The position numbers and the translations under genes were made by a program. From assembly GCF_900110655.1 (NCBI RefSeq), contig NZ_FOEQ01000006.1, positions 62,001-126,000 of the forward strand: DNA of 64,000 nt. Reading direction: 5' to 3'. The notes beneath the pieces are model-generated. The model did not search any database. It was not told where the DNA came from and saw only the letters and a program-made list of their open reading frames with translations. Shown piece after piece: positions 32,616 to 42,838 of the stretch (within the stretch, counting starts at the first letter, position 1; the number at the start of each line of letters is the position of its first letter). Source of the DNA: Pseudomonas soli (lineage in GTDB: Bacteria; Pseudomonadota; Gammaproteobacteria; Pseudomonadales; Pseudomonadaceae).

Positions 32616-33398
32616 ATGCGCATCGCCCTCTACCAGGGTACGCCAAAGCCATTGGACGTGCCCGGCAACCTCGAGCGCCTGCAGCACCAGGCCCAGCTGG
32701 CCGCTGCCCGCGGCGCGCAGTTGCTGGTATGCCCGGAGATGTTCCTCAGCGGCTACAACATCGGCCTGGACCAGGTGGAACGCCTGGCCGAGGCCGAGGA
32801 CGGCCCCTCGGCGATGAGCGTCGTCGAGATTGCCCAAGCGCACCGGATCGCCATCGTCTATGGCTATCCGGAGCGGGCCGAGGACGGGGCGATCTACAAC
32901 AGCGTGCAACTGATCGATGCCCATGGCAGCAGCCTGTGCAACTACCGCAAGACCCACCTGTTCGGTGAGCTCGACCGCTCGATGTTCAGCCCAGGCGCCG
33001 ATCACTTCCCGGTAGTCGAGCTGGACGGCTGGAAGGTAGGTCTGTTGATCTGCTACGACATCGAGTTCCCGGAGAACGCCCGGCGCCTGGCGCTGAACGG
33101 CGCTGAGCTGATCCTGGTGCCGACGGCGAACATGGCGCCCTACGACTTCGTCTGCCAGGTGACCGTGCGCTCGCGGGCGCAAGAGAACCAGTGCTACCTG
33201 GTGTACGCCAACTACTGCGGCAGCGAGAGCGAGATCCAGTATTGCGGGCAGAGCAGCATCATTGGGCCGGACGGGGATGTGCTGGCAATAGCCGGCCACG
33301 AAGAAGGACTGTTGCTGGCAGATCTGCAGCGCGAGCGGGTATTGAAAGGGCGGGAAGCATTTCCCTACCTGGCGGACCTGCGTCGGGATCTGCATTAA
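32616..33398 (+). CDS. davA: 5-aminopentanamidase (delta-aminovaleramidase)
   Basis: This 260-residue nitrilase-superfamily protein starts from ATG at 32616 (GAAGGAG in front); the longer frame starting inside davB is not used. The catalytic set is visible: Glu in VCPEMFLSG (about 40), Lys in NYRKTHLFG (about 110) and Cys in LLICYDIEFPE (about 143). It hydrolyses 5-aminopentanamide to 5-aminovalerate and ammonia. Its start, 16 bases after the davB stop, indicates co-transcription. Confidence 0.93.
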   Translation: MRIALYQGTPKPLDVPGNLERLQHQAQLAAARGAQLLVCPEMFLSGYNIGLDQVERLAEAEDGPSAMSVVEIAQAHRIAIVYGYPERAEDGAIYNSVQLIDAHGSSLCNYRKTHLFGELDRSMFSPGADHFPVVELDGWKVGLLICYDIEFPENARRLALNGAELILVPTANMAPYDFVCQVTVRSRAQENQCYLVYANYCGSESEIQYCGQSSIIGPDGDVLAIAGHEEGLLLADLQRERVLKGREAFPYLADLRRDLH

Positions 33399-33450
33399 CT
33401 GCGGCAGGGCCAGACCAGACAACCTCAGCATTGCGCGCTAGCATGGCGTC

Positions 33451-35766
33451 ATGTCCGACGCCATTCGCCACCTCACCCTCGCCAACGGCCTGCACCTGAC
33501 CCTGCGCCATGCCCCACGCCTCAAGCGCGCTGCGGCAGCGCTGCGGGTGCATGCAGGCAGCCACGACGCCCCGGCGCGCTGGCCGGGCCTGGCGCACTTT
33601 CTCGAACACCTGTTCTTCCTCGGCACCGCGCGCTTCCCGCTGCACGACGGCCTCATGCGCTATGTCCAGGGCCTGGGTGGCCAGGTCAACGCCAGCACCC
33701 GCGAGCGCACCACCGACTTCTTCTTCGAAGTGCCGCCCATGGCGCTGGCCGGCGGGCTGGAGCGTCTGTGCCAGATGCTCGCCGAACCGGACTTTGCCAT
33801 CGAGCGCCAGCGCCGCGAACGCGAGGTGATTCATGCCGAGTTCATCGCCTGGTCGCGCAACCCCGAAGCCCAACGCCAGTTCACTCTGTTGCAATCGGTG
33901 TCGGCGCGCCATCCGCTGAGCGCTTTCCATGCGGGCAACCGCTACAGCCTGCCGCTGGAAAGCCCGGCCTTCCAGCAAGGGCTGAGACTGTTCCATCAAC
34001 ACCACTATCAAGGCACGCAGCTCACCTTGAGCCTGGTCGGCCCGCAGTCACTGGATGAGCTGGCACAACTGGGCAGACGATACGGCAAGTTGTTCGCCCA
34101 GGGTCCGGGCGCCGTCCGCAATCCGCCGCCCGCCTTGCTCGAAGCGCCTTTGCGCCAGCCAACCGCATGGGGTGCCCGTCAGGACTGGCTGTTCGCCCAT
34201 GACCGCATGCCGGAAGGCGCGGAGCAGGCGCTTGAATTGTTACTGGCCCAGCTCACCGACAGCCGGCCTGGCGGTTGGCTGGATGCCTTGCGCAAACGGG
34301 GCTGGCTGCAGGACTGCAAGGCGCAACAACTCCACGCCCATGCCGGGCAGCTGCTCTGGCATGTCCAGTTGCAGCTGTCGGACGAGGCCTGCCTGGCCGA
34401 GGCCCGGGCGCTGCTGCATGGCTGGCTGGGCTTTCTACGCCAGCAGGATCCTGGACAGCTGAACCTGCGCTTCACTCAACTACAGCAGCGCCGGGAACAA
34501 GCTGGAAGCGCGCTCGAACTGGCCCAGCGCGACAGCGCCGGCCGGTCGTTCAGCGGTCTGTCGGGCCAAGGACTGGCCGCCTTCGATGCACTGTTGGCCG
34601 ACCTGCCATCCATGGCTGCAGGGGACTGGCAACTGCCACCCGAGGAAGCACTGCTGGCAGACGCCCTGCCCACGATCGGCAGTGCATTGCCAACCGCGCT
34701 CGCTATCGGCCACTGCCTGCCGCCAGCACGCCAGTTCGCGGCCCTGGACCTGCGCTGGCAGGTTCCGTCACCTCTGCGCCAACGCCTGTGGACCGTTCTC
34801 GAGCACAGCCTTCGACCGTTGCGCGAGCGTGCCACGCAGGCGGCATTGCACCTGGGCTTCGAGGCCTGCGGCGAGTACTGGCAGTTGCACCTGGCGGGGC
34901 ATCCCCTGGCCGTGATCAATGCCACACAGGAGGCGCTTGCGTTGCTGCGCGCGCCTGCCAGGCAGCATTGGCAGGCACCAACGGCAGCCGAAGCCCCCTT
35001 GATACCGATCCGCGCGTTACTCAAGGCACTGCCGAACACCTTGCTGATGGGCGCAATGCAACCACTACCGGCCTGCACGCCGGACCAGCCGCAGCTCGAT
35101 TCACTCTGGCAGCAGGCCCGGTGGCAGGGGTTGGCGCAAGGATTCGACGCGGCGCAACAGGGGGCGCTGGGAACGGTACTGCAAAGCCTCATGGGTCAAC
35201 CTGCCGAGCCCTCAGAGCCTCATCCGTTCCACGAGCGCCACTGGCGGCAGATCCCGACCAAGGGCAGCGAGCCCGCACTGTTGCTGTTCTGTCCATTGCC
35301 TGCGCACCTGCAGCCCACCGGCCGCCTGCTCGCCCATCTGTTGCAAGGCCCCGTCTATCAACGCCTGCGCGTTGAGCTGCAATTGGGTTATGCGGTGTTC
35401 AGCGCCTTTCGTCAGATCGAAGGCTACGGTGGGCTCCTGTTCGGCGTGCAATCCCCGCACGCCAGCCACGCGCAGATCCTTGGCCACCTGCTGGATCTGC
35501 TGGGTCAAGGCGTCGCGCTGGACGCCGATGCCCGCACGCAACTGGCCAATCAGTTCGACGAAACGGCGATGAGCAATGCCGATGTCGCTCAATGGGCCTG
35601 GCAGGCACATATGGCGACCCACAATCCGGACCTGTCGCGGATGCGCCGGTCTATTCTCAATGTCGAGCAAGTTCAGTTGGACGAACTACTGCAGCAACTC
35701 ATCGACGCCAGGCACGGTTGGCTTTGCCTGGCCAATGCCGTCGCGCCGGACGCCAAATGGCGGTGA
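33451..35766 (+). CDS. pqqF: PqqF, M16-family zinc peptidase
   Basis: This 771-residue protein belongs to the insulinase/pitrilysin family. The inverted zinc motif H-x-x-E-H is in GLAHFLEHLFFLGT (about residues 47-60), followed by a distal Glu in the ERQRREREVIHAEF segment (about 125). PqqF (with PqqG in some species) is believed to trim the modified PqqA peptide so that the cross-linked Glu-Tyr can be processed. It lies directly upstream of pqqA, as in P. putida and P. fluorescens. It is probably cytoplasmic, with no signal peptide. Confidence 0.93.
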   Translation: MSDAIRHLTLANGLHLTLRHAPRLKRAAAALRVHAGSHDAPARWPGLAHFLEHLFFLGTARFPLHDGLMRYVQGLGGQVNASTRERTTDFFFEVPPMALAGGLERLCQMLAEPDFAIERQRREREVIHAEFIAWSRNPEAQRQFTLLQSVSARHPLSAFHAGNRYSLPLESPAFQQGLRLFHQHHYQGTQLTLSLVGPQSLDELAQLGRRYGKLFAQGPGAVRNPPPALLEAPLRQPTAWGARQDWLFAHDRMPEGAEQALELLLAQLTDSRPGGWLDALRKRGWLQDCKAQQLHAHAGQLLWHVQLQLSDEACLAEARALLHGWLGFLRQQDPGQLNLRFTQLQQRREQAGSALELAQRDSAGRSFSGLSGQGLAAFDALLADLPSMAAGDWQLPPEEALLADALPTIGSALPTALAIGHCLPPARQFAALDLRWQVPSPLRQRLWTVLEHSLRPLRERATQAALHLGFEACGEYWQLHLAGHPLAVINATQEALALLRAPARQHWQAPTAAEAPLIPIRALLKALPNTLLMGAMQPLPACTPDQPQLDSLWQQARWQGLAQGFDAAQQGALGTVLQSLMGQPAEPSEPHPFHERHWRQIPTKGSEPALLLFCPLPAHLQPTGRLLAHLLQGPVYQRLRVELQLGYAVFSAFRQIEGYGGLLFGVQSPHASHAQILGHLLDLLGQGVALDADARTQLANQFDETAMSNADVAQWAWQAHMATHNPDLSRMRRSILNVEQVQLDELLQQLIDARHGWLCLANAVAPDAKWR

Positions 35767-35936
35767 GGGCCGAAATGATTGTTACCGTTTGCGCAAGGGC
35801 ACATTTCGAATAATTAACCTTTCGGCACAATTTTTTCTTGTAAGATAGCGCAATCTCGGTCAATGGAACCTCTCGTGCCTGAGAGAACCCAATAATGAAC
35901 CGACCACCTCAAACCCCATCCGGAAGGAGCAAACCC

Positions 35937-36008
35937 ATGTGGACCAAACCTGCATACACTGACCTGCGTATCGGCTTCGAAGTTACCATGTACTTCGCCA
36001 ACCGCTGA
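35937..36008 (+). CDS. pqqA: PqqA, PQQ precursor peptide
   Basis: This 23-residue peptide begins [20 protein letters not shown] and ends in ANR. The conserved Glu and Tyr in E-V-T-M-Y, separated by three residues, provide all the carbon and nitrogen of PQQ. GGAAGGAG lies 9 bases before the ATG. A long leader (35767-35936) and a hairpin just after (36023-36056) should make the pqqA message more abundant than the rest. PqqE joins the Glu and Tyr side chains on the peptide held by PqqD. Confidence 0.97.
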
Positions 36009-36022
36009 GCGGCAGTGCGTTA

Positions 36023-36056
36023 CGACGCCTCGGCCCGCCGGGGCGTTGTCGTTTTT
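36023..36056 (+). terminator. Partial terminator between pqqA and pqqB
   Basis: ACGCCTCGG (36025-36033), loop CCCG and CCGGGGCGT (36038-36046) make a 9-bp stem with one G-T pair, extended by two further pairs, followed by T-rich sequence (36052-36056). It stands in the 73-base pqqA-pqqB gap. A leaky terminator here would explain strong pqqA expression with lower pqqB-E, as reported for other pqq operons. Confidence 0.6.
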
Positions 36057-36081
36057 CGGATCAGCGTTTACGAGGGCGCGC

Positions 36082-36993
36082 ATGTACATCCAGATTCTCG
36101 GTTCCGCCGCCGGTGGCGGCTTCCCCCAGTGGAACTGCAACTGCGTCAACTGCAAGGGCTACCGCGACGGCACCCTGCGCGCCACGGCGCGTACCCAGTC
36201 GTCCATCGCCCTGTCCGACGACGGCGAGCACTGGATCCTGTGCAATGCCTCACCGGACATCCGCGCCCAGCTCCAGGCCTTCGCGCCGATGCAGCCGGCC
36301 CGTGCCCTGCGTGACACCGGTATCGATGCCATCGTCCTGCTCGACAGCCAGATCGACCACACCACCGGCCTGCTCAGCCTGCGCGAAGGCTGCCCGCACC
36401 AAGTGTGGTGCACCGACATGGTCCACCAGGACCTGTCCACCGGCTTCCCGCTGTTCAACATGCTCAGCCACTGGAACGGCGGGCTGGTGTGGAACCGCAT
36501 TGAGCTGGCTGGCAGCTTCGTCATCAATGCCTGCCCTAACCTTCGCTTTACCCCCTTCCCACTGCGCAGCGCCGCACCGCCCTACTCGCCGCACCGTTTC
36601 GACCCGCACCCGGGCGACAACCTCGGGCTGCTGGTGGAGGACACCCGCACCGGCGGCAAGCTGTTCTACGCGCCGGGCCTGGGCCAGGTCGACGCCAAGC
36701 TGCTGGAGAAGATGCATGGCGCCGACTGCCTGCTGGTCGACGGCACCCTGTGGGAGGATGATGAGATGCAGCGCCGCGGCGTCGGCACCCGCACCGGCCG
36801 CGAGATGGGCCACCTGGCGCAGAATGGCGCGGGCGGCATGCTCGAGGTGCTGGACGGTTTCCCACGTCAGCGCAAGGTGCTTATCCACATCAACAACACC
36901 AACCCGATCCTCGACGAAGACTCGCCGGAACGCGCCGAAGTACAGCGCCGGGGCGTGGAAGTCGCCTTCGATGGCATGAGTATCGAGCTGTAA
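36082..36993 (+). CDS. pqqB: PqqB, metallo-beta-lactamase-fold protein of PQQ synthesis
   Basis: This 303-residue protein starts from ATG at 36082. It begins [20 protein letters not shown] with C-x-C-x-x-C ligands that bind a structural zinc in this family. The hydrolase-like fold has [17 protein letters not shown] in place of the usual HxHxDH. It is thought to hydroxylate or process the Glu-Tyr intermediate before PqqC. Ten bases separate it from pqqC. Confidence 0.96.
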   Translation: MYIQILGSAAGGGFPQWNCNCVNCKGYRDGTLRATARTQSSIALSDDGEHWILCNASPDIRAQLQAFAPMQPARALRDTGIDAIVLLDSQIDHTTGLLSLREGCPHQVWCTDMVHQDLSTGFPLFNMLSHWNGGLVWNRIELAGSFVINACPNLRFTPFPLRSAAPPYSPHRFDPHPGDNLGLLVEDTRTGGKLFYAPGLGQVDAKLLEKMHGADCLLVDGTLWEDDEMQRRGVGTRTGREMGHLAQNGAGGMLEVLDGFPRQRKVLIHINNTNPILDEDSPERAEVQRRGVEVAFDGMSIEL

Positions 36994-37002
36994 GGAGGCC
37001 CC

Positions 37003-37758
37003 GTGAGCGACGCAACGCCGATGTCCCCTACCGAGTTCGAGCAGGCCCTGCGCGCCAAGGGTGCCTATTACCACATCCATCACCCCTACCACGTGGCGAT
37101 GTATGAAGGCCGCGCCAGCCGCGAGCAGATCCAGGGCTGGGTGGCCAACCGCTTCTACTACCAGGTCAACATCCCGATGAAGGATGCGGCGATCCTGGCC
37201 AACTGCCCGGACCGCGAAATCCGCCGCGAGTGGATCCAGCGCCTGCTCGACCACGATGGCGCACCCGGCGAGGACGGCGGCATCGAGGCCTGGTTGCGCC
37301 TGGGCCAGGCCGTGGGCCTGGACCCGGACCAATTGCGTAGCCAGGAGCTGGTGTTGCCCGGCGTGCGCTTCGCCGTCGACGCCTACGTCAACTTCGCCCG
37401 CCGCGCCAGCTGGCAGGAGGCCGCCAGCAGCTCGCTGACCGAACTGTTCGCCCCACAGATCCACCAGTCACGCCTGGACAGCTGGCCGCAGCACTACCCG
37501 TGGATCGACCCGGCCGGCTACGAATACTTCCGCACCCGCCTGGGCCAGGCCCGGCGTGATGTAGAACACGGTCTGGCGATCACCCTGCAGCACTACACCA
37601 CCCGCGAAGGGCAGGAGCGCATGCTGGAGATCCTGCAGTTCAAGCTGGATATCCTGTGGAGCATGCTCGATGCCATGAGCATGGCCTATGAACTGAACCG
37701 CCCGCCGTATCACAGCGTCACCGCCGAGCGGGTCTGGCACAAGGGGATTGCCCTATGA
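37003..37758 (+). CDS. pqqC: PqqC, pyrroloquinoline-quinone synthase
   Basis: A 251-residue helical protein is predicted from GTG at 37003 (AAGGAGG upstream). Hallmarks include [35 protein letters not shown] and [17 protein letters not shown]. PqqC is a cofactor-free oxidase that carries out the final ring closure and eight-electron oxidation to PQQ. Active-site His, Tyr and Arg residues of the family (in HIHHPYH, NRFYYQ and HYPWI) are present. It overlaps pqqD by 4 bases. Confidence 0.97.
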   Translation: MSDATPMSPTEFEQALRAKGAYYHIHHPYHVAMYEGRASREQIQGWVANRFYYQVNIPMKDAAILANCPDREIRREWIQRLLDHDGAPGEDGGIEAWLRLGQAVGLDPDQLRSQELVLPGVRFAVDAYVNFARRASWQEAASSSLTELFAPQIHQSRLDSWPQHYPWIDPAGYEYFRTRLGQARRDVEHGLAITLQHYTTREGQERMLEILQFKLDILWSMLDAMSMAYELNRPPYHSVTAERVWHKGIAL

Positions 37759-38030
37759 GTTTCGACCGTCAACAAGTGCCCGCCTGGCGCCCCGGCTATC
37801 GTTTCCAGTACGAGCCCGCGCAAAAGGGCCATGTGCTGCTGTACCCCGAGGGGATGATCAAGCTCAACGACAGCGCGGGCCTGATTGGCGGACTGATCGA
37901 TGGCCAGCGCAGCGTCGCCGCGATCATTAGCGAGCTGCAACAGCAGTTCCCCGGTGTGCCCGAAGTCGCCGACGACATCGAGCAGTTCATGGAGGTGGCC
38001 CGTGCCGAACACTGGATCACCCTCGCCTGA
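37755..38030 (+). CDS. pqqD: PqqD, PqqA peptide chaperone
   Basis: This 91-residue winged-helix-like protein begins with [26 protein letters not shown] (partial), then [18 protein letters not shown] and [18 protein letters not shown]. In the family it binds PqqA and presents it to PqqE. The pqqE start lies inside the pqqD end (29-base overlap), fitting a tight complex. Some species fuse the two genes. Confidence 0.96.
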   Translation: MSFDRQQVPAWRPGYRFQYEPAQKGHVLLYPEGMIKLNDSAGLIGGLIDGQRSVAAIISELQQQFPGVPEVADDIEQFMEVARAEHWITLA

Positions 38031-39150
38031 GGTGCCGGTCGGCCTGCCGTTGTGGCTCCTGGCCGAACTCACCTACCGCTGCCCGCTGCAGTGCCCGTAC
38101 TGCTCGAACCCGCTGGATTTCGCCGAGCAGGGCAAAGAGCTGAGCACCGAGCAGTGGTTCAAGGTGATGGCCGAAGCCCGCGAGATGGGCGCCGCGCAAA
38201 TCGGTTTTTCCGGCGGCGAACCGCTGGTGCGCCAGGACCTCGCCGAGCTGATCGGCGAGGCCCGGCGCCTGGGCTACTACACCAACCTGATCACCTCCGG
38301 CATCGGCCTGACCGAGCAGAAGATCGCCGCGTTCAAGCAGGCCGGGCTGGATCATATCCAGATCAGCTTCCAGGCCAGCGACGAGCAGGTGAACAACCTG
38401 CTGGCCGGCTCGAAGAAGGCCTTCGCGCAGAAACTGGAGATGGCCCGGGCGGTGAAGGCCCACGGCTACCCGATGGTGCTCAACTTCGTCACCCATCGGC
38501 ACAACATCGACCGGATCGACCGCATCATCGAGCTGTGCATCGCCCTTGAGGCCGACTTCGTGGAGCTGGCCACCTGCCAGTTCTACGGCTGGGCGCACCT
38601 CAACCGCCTTGGCCTGCTGCCGACCCGCGCCCAGCTGGAACGGGCCGAGCGCATCACCAATGAGTACCGCGACAAGCTCAAGGCCGAAGGCAGCCCGTGC
38701 AAGCTGATCTTCGTCACCCCCGACTACTACGAAGAGCGCCCCAAGGCCTGCATGAATGGCTGGGGCAGCCTGTTCCTGACCATCACCCCGGACGGCACCG
38801 CCCTGCCCTGCCATGGCGCGCGCCAGCTGCCGGTGCAGTTCCCCAATGTGCGCGACCATGACCTGCGCCACATCTGGTACGACTCGTTCGGCTTCAACCG
38901 CTTCCGGGGCTATGACTGGATGCCCGAGCCGTGCCGCTCGTGCGACGAGAAGGAAAAGGACTTCGGCGGCTGCCGCTGCCAGGCCTTCATGCTCACCGGC
39001 GATGCCAGCAAGGCCGACCCGGTGTGCGCCAAGTCACCGGACCACGGCATCATCCTCAAGGCCCGCGAAGAAGCCGAGCACGCTACGCTGGAGATTGAAC
39101 AGATGACCTTCCGCAACGAGCGCAACTCCCATGTCATTGCCCGCGGCTGA
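38002..39150 (+). CDS. pqqE: PqqE, radical SAM enzyme of PQQ synthesis
   Basis: A 382-residue protein is predicted from GTG at 38002, chosen because GGAGGTGG lies just upstream and the length fits the family. The radical SAM cluster motif is CPLQCPYC (C-x3-C-x2-C, about residues 28-35). The C-terminal SPASM region has the cysteine ligands for auxiliary clusters ([30 protein letters not shown]). It forms the carbon-carbon bond between Glu and Tyr of PqqA. It overlaps the next gene by 20 bases. Confidence 0.97.
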   Translation: MPNTGSPSPEVPVGLPLWLLAELTYRCPLQCPYCSNPLDFAEQGKELSTEQWFKVMAEAREMGAAQIGFSGGEPLVRQDLAELIGEARRLGYYTNLITSGIGLTEQKIAAFKQAGLDHIQISFQASDEQVNNLLAGSKKAFAQKLEMARAVKAHGYPMVLNFVTHRHNIDRIDRIIELCIALEADFVELATCQFYGWAHLNRLGLLPTRAQLERAERITNEYRDKLKAEGSPCKLIFVTPDYYEERPKACMNGWGSLFLTITPDGTALPCHGARQLPVQFPNVRDHDLRHIWYDSFGFNRFRGYDWMPEPCRSCDEKEKDFGGCRCQAFMLTGDASKADPVCAKSPDHGIILKAREEAEHATLEIEQMTFRNERNSHVIARG

Positions 39151-40942
39151 GTTCAGCGCCACCCAGGCGGTGGCCGCCGGGACCGACTTCGCCGAACTGA
39201 AGGTCGGCGAACACGGTGTGTTCTGGAACGAGTTCCGGCCGGCCGATGGCGCTTGTCGGATCTGGCATTGGCGCGACCACCAGGCACGTTGCCTGACCCC
39301 GGAGGGGTTCAGTGTGCGCAGCCGGGTCTACGAGTACGGCGGCGGCAGTTTTTGCCTGAGCGACGAAGGGCTGGTGTTCGTCAACGAACAGGACCAGCAG
39401 GTCTATCTGCAGGCACTGGACGGCAGCTTGCCGCACCGGCTCACCCATGCTGACGACCGCCGCTACGGTGATGTGCAGTGGCATGCGGGCCTGGTTCTGG
39501 CCGTCGAGGAACACCACGGGGAGCAGGTCGAGCATCGCCTTGTGGGTCTCACCGCAGAGCATCGACAGATCCTGGCAGAAGGCGCCGACTTCTATGCCTC
39601 CCCCACACTGAGCCACGATGGATGCCGCCTGGCCTGGATCGAGTGGGACCGGCCGGCGCAACCCTGGACCGTCACCCGCCTGATGTGCCGGGAACGCGAA
39701 CCTTCTGGCGCCTGGGGCGCGGTACGCTGCGTCGCCGCGCAGGACGAATCCTTGCAGCAGCCCCGCTTCGATGAGCAAGGCCGCTTGTACTGCCTTTCCG
39801 ATCGCGACGGTTTCTGGCAACCCTGGGGCGAGCTCGACGGACACTGGCAACGTCTGCCCGCCGCATCCGCAGACCACGCCGCAGCTCCTTGGCAGCTGGG
39901 CGCCAGCACTTGGCTGGCCCTCGGCCCCGCCAGCTATCTGGCCAGCTGGTTCGAGGACGGCTTCGGAGAACTGGGGTTGCGCCGCGACAGCGGCGAAGTG
40001 GAACGCTATGCCAGTGCATACACGCGGTTCCGTGGCCTGGCCTTGGATAACGAGCGCATCTATGCAGTGGCCGCCTCGCCGATCAGCCCAGCGGCGGTGA
40101 TCGCCATCGACCAGCGCAGCCACGCAGTCGAAGTACTGGCAGGCGGCGCCGAGGTGCTACCGGTGGAACACATCAGCCGCCCCCAGCCGATCCACTATGC
40201 CAGTGGCGATGGTTCGGCCCACGGCTTCTTCTACCCAGCCATGCAAGGTACGGCCGGCCTACCCCCACTGGTGGTGTTCATCCATGGCGGCCCGACCTCG
40301 GCCTGCTACCCGGTGCTCGACTCGCGTATCCAGTATTGGACCCAACGCGGCTTCGCCGTCGCCGACCTCAACTACCGAGGCAGCAGCGGCTACGGTCGCG
40401 CTTATCGCCAGGCGCTGTACCTGCGCTGGGGCGAATGCGACGTCGAGGACGCCTGCGGGGCAGTCAGGCATCTTGCCGAGCTGGGCCTGATCGACCCGGC
40501 CCAGGCCTTCATCCGCGGTGGCAGCGCGGGGGGCTACACTACCCTATGCGCCTTGGCCTTCCAGGATGTGTTCCGTGGCGGCGCCAGCCTGTACGGCGTC
40601 AGCGACCCCGAAGCGCTGGGCAGGGCCACCCACAAGTTCGAAAGCGACTACCTGGACTGGCTGATCGGCGACCCGCAACGCGATGCCGATCGATATCGCC
40701 AGCGCACACCATTGCTGCACGCCGGACGGATCAAGGTACCGGTGATTTTCTTCCAGGGTGAGCTGGATGCGGTGGTGGTACCGGGGCAGACACGCTTGAT
40801 GCTCGAGGCCCTACAGGCCAATGGCATCCAAGCCGAGGGGCATTTTTATGCGGGCGAGCGGCATGGGTTTCGCCAGGCGGCGAATCTGGCGCATGCGCTC
40901 GACGAAGAGTGGAAGTTCTACTGCCGGTTGCTAGGCCGGTAG
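39131..40942 (+). CDS. S9-family prolyl oligopeptidase in the pqq operon
   Basis: This 603-residue protein has a beta-propeller (about residues 1-340) and an alpha/beta hydrolase domain (about 350-603). The nucleophile motif is GGSAGGYTT (Ser about 458), with [12 protein letters not shown] as the oxyanion region, a late Asp in [10 protein letters not shown] and His in GERHGFRQ. It belongs to the S9 acylaminoacyl/oligopeptidase group. It overlaps pqqE by 20 bases and is equivalent to the gene after pqqE in P. putida and to P. aeruginosa pqqH. It may degrade by-products or the remainder of PqqA; no signal peptide is present. Confidence 0.9.
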   Translation: MSLPAAEFSATQAVAAGTDFAELKVGEHGVFWNEFRPADGACRIWHWRDHQARCLTPEGFSVRSRVYEYGGGSFCLSDEGLVFVNEQDQQVYLQALDGSLPHRLTHADDRRYGDVQWHAGLVLAVEEHHGEQVEHRLVGLTAEHRQILAEGADFYASPTLSHDGCRLAWIEWDRPAQPWTVTRLMCREREPSGAWGAVRCVAAQDESLQQPRFDEQGRLYCLSDRDGFWQPWGELDGHWQRLPAASADHAAAPWQLGASTWLALGPASYLASWFEDGFGELGLRRDSGEVERYASAYTRFRGLALDNERIYAVAASPISPAAVIAIDQRSHAVEVLAGGAEVLPVEHISRPQPIHYASGDGSAHGFFYPAMQGTAGLPPLVVFIHGGPTSACYPVLDSRIQYWTQRGFAVADLNYRGSSGYGRAYRQALYLRWGECDVEDACGAVRHLAELGLIDPAQAFIRGGSAGGYTTLCALAFQDVFRGGASLYGVSDPEALGRATHKFESDYLDWLIGDPQRDADRYRQRTPLLHAGRIKVPVIFFQGELDAVVVPGQTRLMLEALQANGIQAEGHFYAGERHGFRQAANLAHALDEEWKFYCRLLGR

Positions 40943-40971
40943 GGCAAAACAGAGTTTCAGGCTTCAACTGC

Positions 40972-41010
40972 AACTGCGTGGGAGCGGCGGTGCGCCGCTC
41001 CCACGCAGTT
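40972..41010. terminator. Perfect 18-bp hairpin, bidirectional terminator or REP-type element
   Basis: The 18 bases at 40972-40989 pair exactly with 40993-41010 around a 3-base loop GTG. It lies between the convergent peptidase gene and the yqaE-like gene, so it can end both transcripts. The sequence around GTGGGAGCGG is typical of the P. putida repeat palindromes, which also occur at 49598 and 61611. Confidence 0.65.
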
Positions 41011-41035
41011 CATGCTTGCAGAGCGGTCTTTGCTC

Positions 41036-41194
41036 TCAGCGCTTGGCAATGATGTACACCGCGTGCACGATCCCGGGGATATAACCCAGCAGGGTCAGCA
41101 GGATGTTCAGCCAGAACGCGCCACCGAATCCCACCTGGAGAAATACGCCCAGCGGTGGCAGGAGGATAGCGATGATGATGCGAATGAAGTCCAT
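41036..41194 (-). CDS. YqaE/Pmp3-family small membrane protein
   Basis: This 52-residue protein starts from ATG at 41194. It has two membrane helices with the family turn: IIIAILLPPLGVFLQVGFG and LNILLTLLGYIPGIVHAVYII. Pmp3/YqaE proteins are stress-induced proteolipids thought to affect membrane potential and salt tolerance. A longer frame to 41224 starts with an unsupported codon. It is monocistronic between the pqq operon and the aminotransferase. Confidence 0.9.
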   Translation of the reverse strand: MDFIRIIIAILLPPLGVFLQVGFGGAFWLNILLTLLGYIPGIVHAVYIIAKR

Positions 41195-41348
41195 GCGGTG
41201 CGCTCCTTGAAAGTGTATCAACACAGACTAGTCGCACCGCCCGGAGGTTCCACCGGGCAAAAAAACGCCCCTGGCCATGTATTTCAGACCAGAGGCGATG
41301 CGCAGGAACGCGAGACGGTTCGTTGAAATTCTGTATGCCGGTGCCAAG

Positions 41349-42626
41349 TCAGGCCGGAACTTCGCGGCGATTGTGCTGGTGGGCATGCAGCCGGGTGAAC
41401 GCCCGGGCCAGGCGCTGAAGCATTTCGTCGATGTTGCCTTTGCTCACGGTCAGCGCCGGCGAGAAGCGCACAACATCGGCCTGCGGGGCATTGAGCAGCA
41501 AGCCTTCCTGCAATGCCGCCTCGACCAGCGGCACTGCGGTCCCCTCACGCAGTTGCAGCCCCCACAGCAGCCCCTGGCCACGCACTTCGCCCTGGCCATA
41601 GCGGCCAGCCAGGCGGCTGAGGCCATCGCGCAGGTGGCGACCACTGTCCATCACCTGCTCGAAGAACCCCTTCTCCAGCACGGTCTGCAGCACAGCCATC
41701 CCGGCAGCGCTCATCAGTGCGTTGCCATGGTGGCTGCCTTCCAGCTCGCCCGGTTCGGCGCAGCAGGCGCGTCCGCGGGCCAGCAGCGCGGCCAACGGCA
41801 CACCGCCGCCCAGGCCTTTGCCGAGAGTGATGATGTCGGCCCGCACGCCGTAGGTTTCCTCTGCCAACAGGGCGCCGCAACGTCCTACACCGGTCTGCAC
41901 CTCATCGAGGATCAGCAGAATGCCCAGCTCACGGCACAACCGCTCGACACCCTGGAGGTACTCACGGGTGGCCGGAATCACGCCGGCCTCACCCTGTATC
42001 GGCTCGAGCATGATCGCCACGGTGCGCGAGTCGACCGCCGCATGCAGCGCCGCCAGGTCGTTGAAAGGCACCTTGCTGAAGCCCGGCAAGCCGGGCTCGC
42101 AACGGTTGCATGGCAGCGGGTCGGACGCCGACAACGCCCCGAGCGTGCGCCCATGGCAACCTTGGCTGGCGGTAATGATGTGATAGGCGCCGTTGCGGTG
42201 CAGCTGGCCCCATTTGCGCGCCAGCTTGATCGCCCCCTCGCAGGCCTCGGCGCCACTGTTGAGCAGGTAGGCCTGATCACTGTCGGTGCGCTGGCACAGC
42301 AACTCGGCCAGGTTCAGCAGGCCGCGGCTGTGGTAGCCCGCGCCTGGATTGATCAAGGCCTGGGCCTGGTCGCCCAGGGCCTTGACCAGCACGCTCGGGC
42401 TGTGGCCCAGACTGTTCACCGCGCAACCCTGGGTGAAGTCCAGGTAGGCGTGACCCTCGTCGTCCCACAACCACGATCCCTGGCCTCGCACGAACACGTG
42501 CGGCGCACGTTCGATGCTGGGCATCAGCCGCTCGCGGGAGCACTGCGCGGCGGCCGGCACGCTCACCGAGGCACCCTTGGGCTCGGCGACGGCGGGTGCC
42601 GAACGGCGCAGGTTGAACAGGTTCAT
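41349..42626 (-). CDS. Class III aminotransferase (acetylornithine aminotransferase-like)
   Basis: This 425-residue PLP enzyme starts from ATG at 42626, with CGGAG upstream; a TTG 5 codons earlier is possible. Features: LLNSGAEACEGAIKLARK, the aspartate motif LLILDEVQTGVGRCG, and the PLP-binding lysine in ITLGKGLGGGVPLAALL. Relatives (ArgD and similar) transfer amino groups from acetylornithine, GABA or diamines to 2-oxoglutarate. P. putida carries such a gene at this place, annotated as a second ArgD. The substrate is not settled by sequence. It diverges from a LysR gene that probably controls it. Confidence 0.85.
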   Translation of the reverse strand: MNLFNLRRSAPAVAEPKGASVSVPAAAQCSRERLMPSIERAPHVFVRGQGSWLWDDEGHAYLDFTQGCAVNSLGHSPSVLVKALGDQAQALINPGAGYHSRGLLNLAELLCQRTDSDQAYLLNSGAEACEGAIKLARKWGQLHRNGAYHIITASQGCHGRTLGALSASDPLPCNRCEPGLPGFSKVPFNDLAALHAAVDSRTVAIMLEPIQGEAGVIPATREYLQGVERLCRELGILLILDEVQTGVGRCGALLAEETYGVRADIITLGKGLGGGVPLAALLARGRACCAEPGELEGSHHGNALMSAAGMAVLQTVLEKGFFEQVMDSGRHLRDGLSRLAGRYGQGEVRGQGLLWGLQLREGTAVPLVEAALQEGLLLNAPQADVVRFSPALTVSKGNIDEMLQRLARAFTRLHAHQHNRREVPA

Positions 42627-42823
42627 CGGGACTCCGGCCAATCACGGTGGTGGGCGGTCAAGGCTCCGGTCTGACGCCGGAATTGAATATTCTGCCTTGC
42701 CTATCAAAAGTGTTTCTCAGCTGCGGTAACAATCGCCGGGTTGAGCGCTGTAACCCGTTGGAATACGGCGATAGACTAGGGCTCTAGTCGTTTCCCGGCC
42801 ATTTCGATTTCTCAGCTTTTTCG

Positions 42824-42838
42824 ATAAGTATCACTTAT
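42824..42838. promoter_or_regulatory. Palindrome over the LysR start codon
   Basis: ATAAGT-ATC-ACTTAT is a perfect 6-bp dyad ending in the ATG of the LysR gene (42837). It could be an autoregulatory operator. No Shine-Dalgarno sequence lies before this start. The rest of the 210-base divergent gap has several AT-rich blocks suitable for promoters but no certain -35/-10 pair. Confidence 0.45.
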
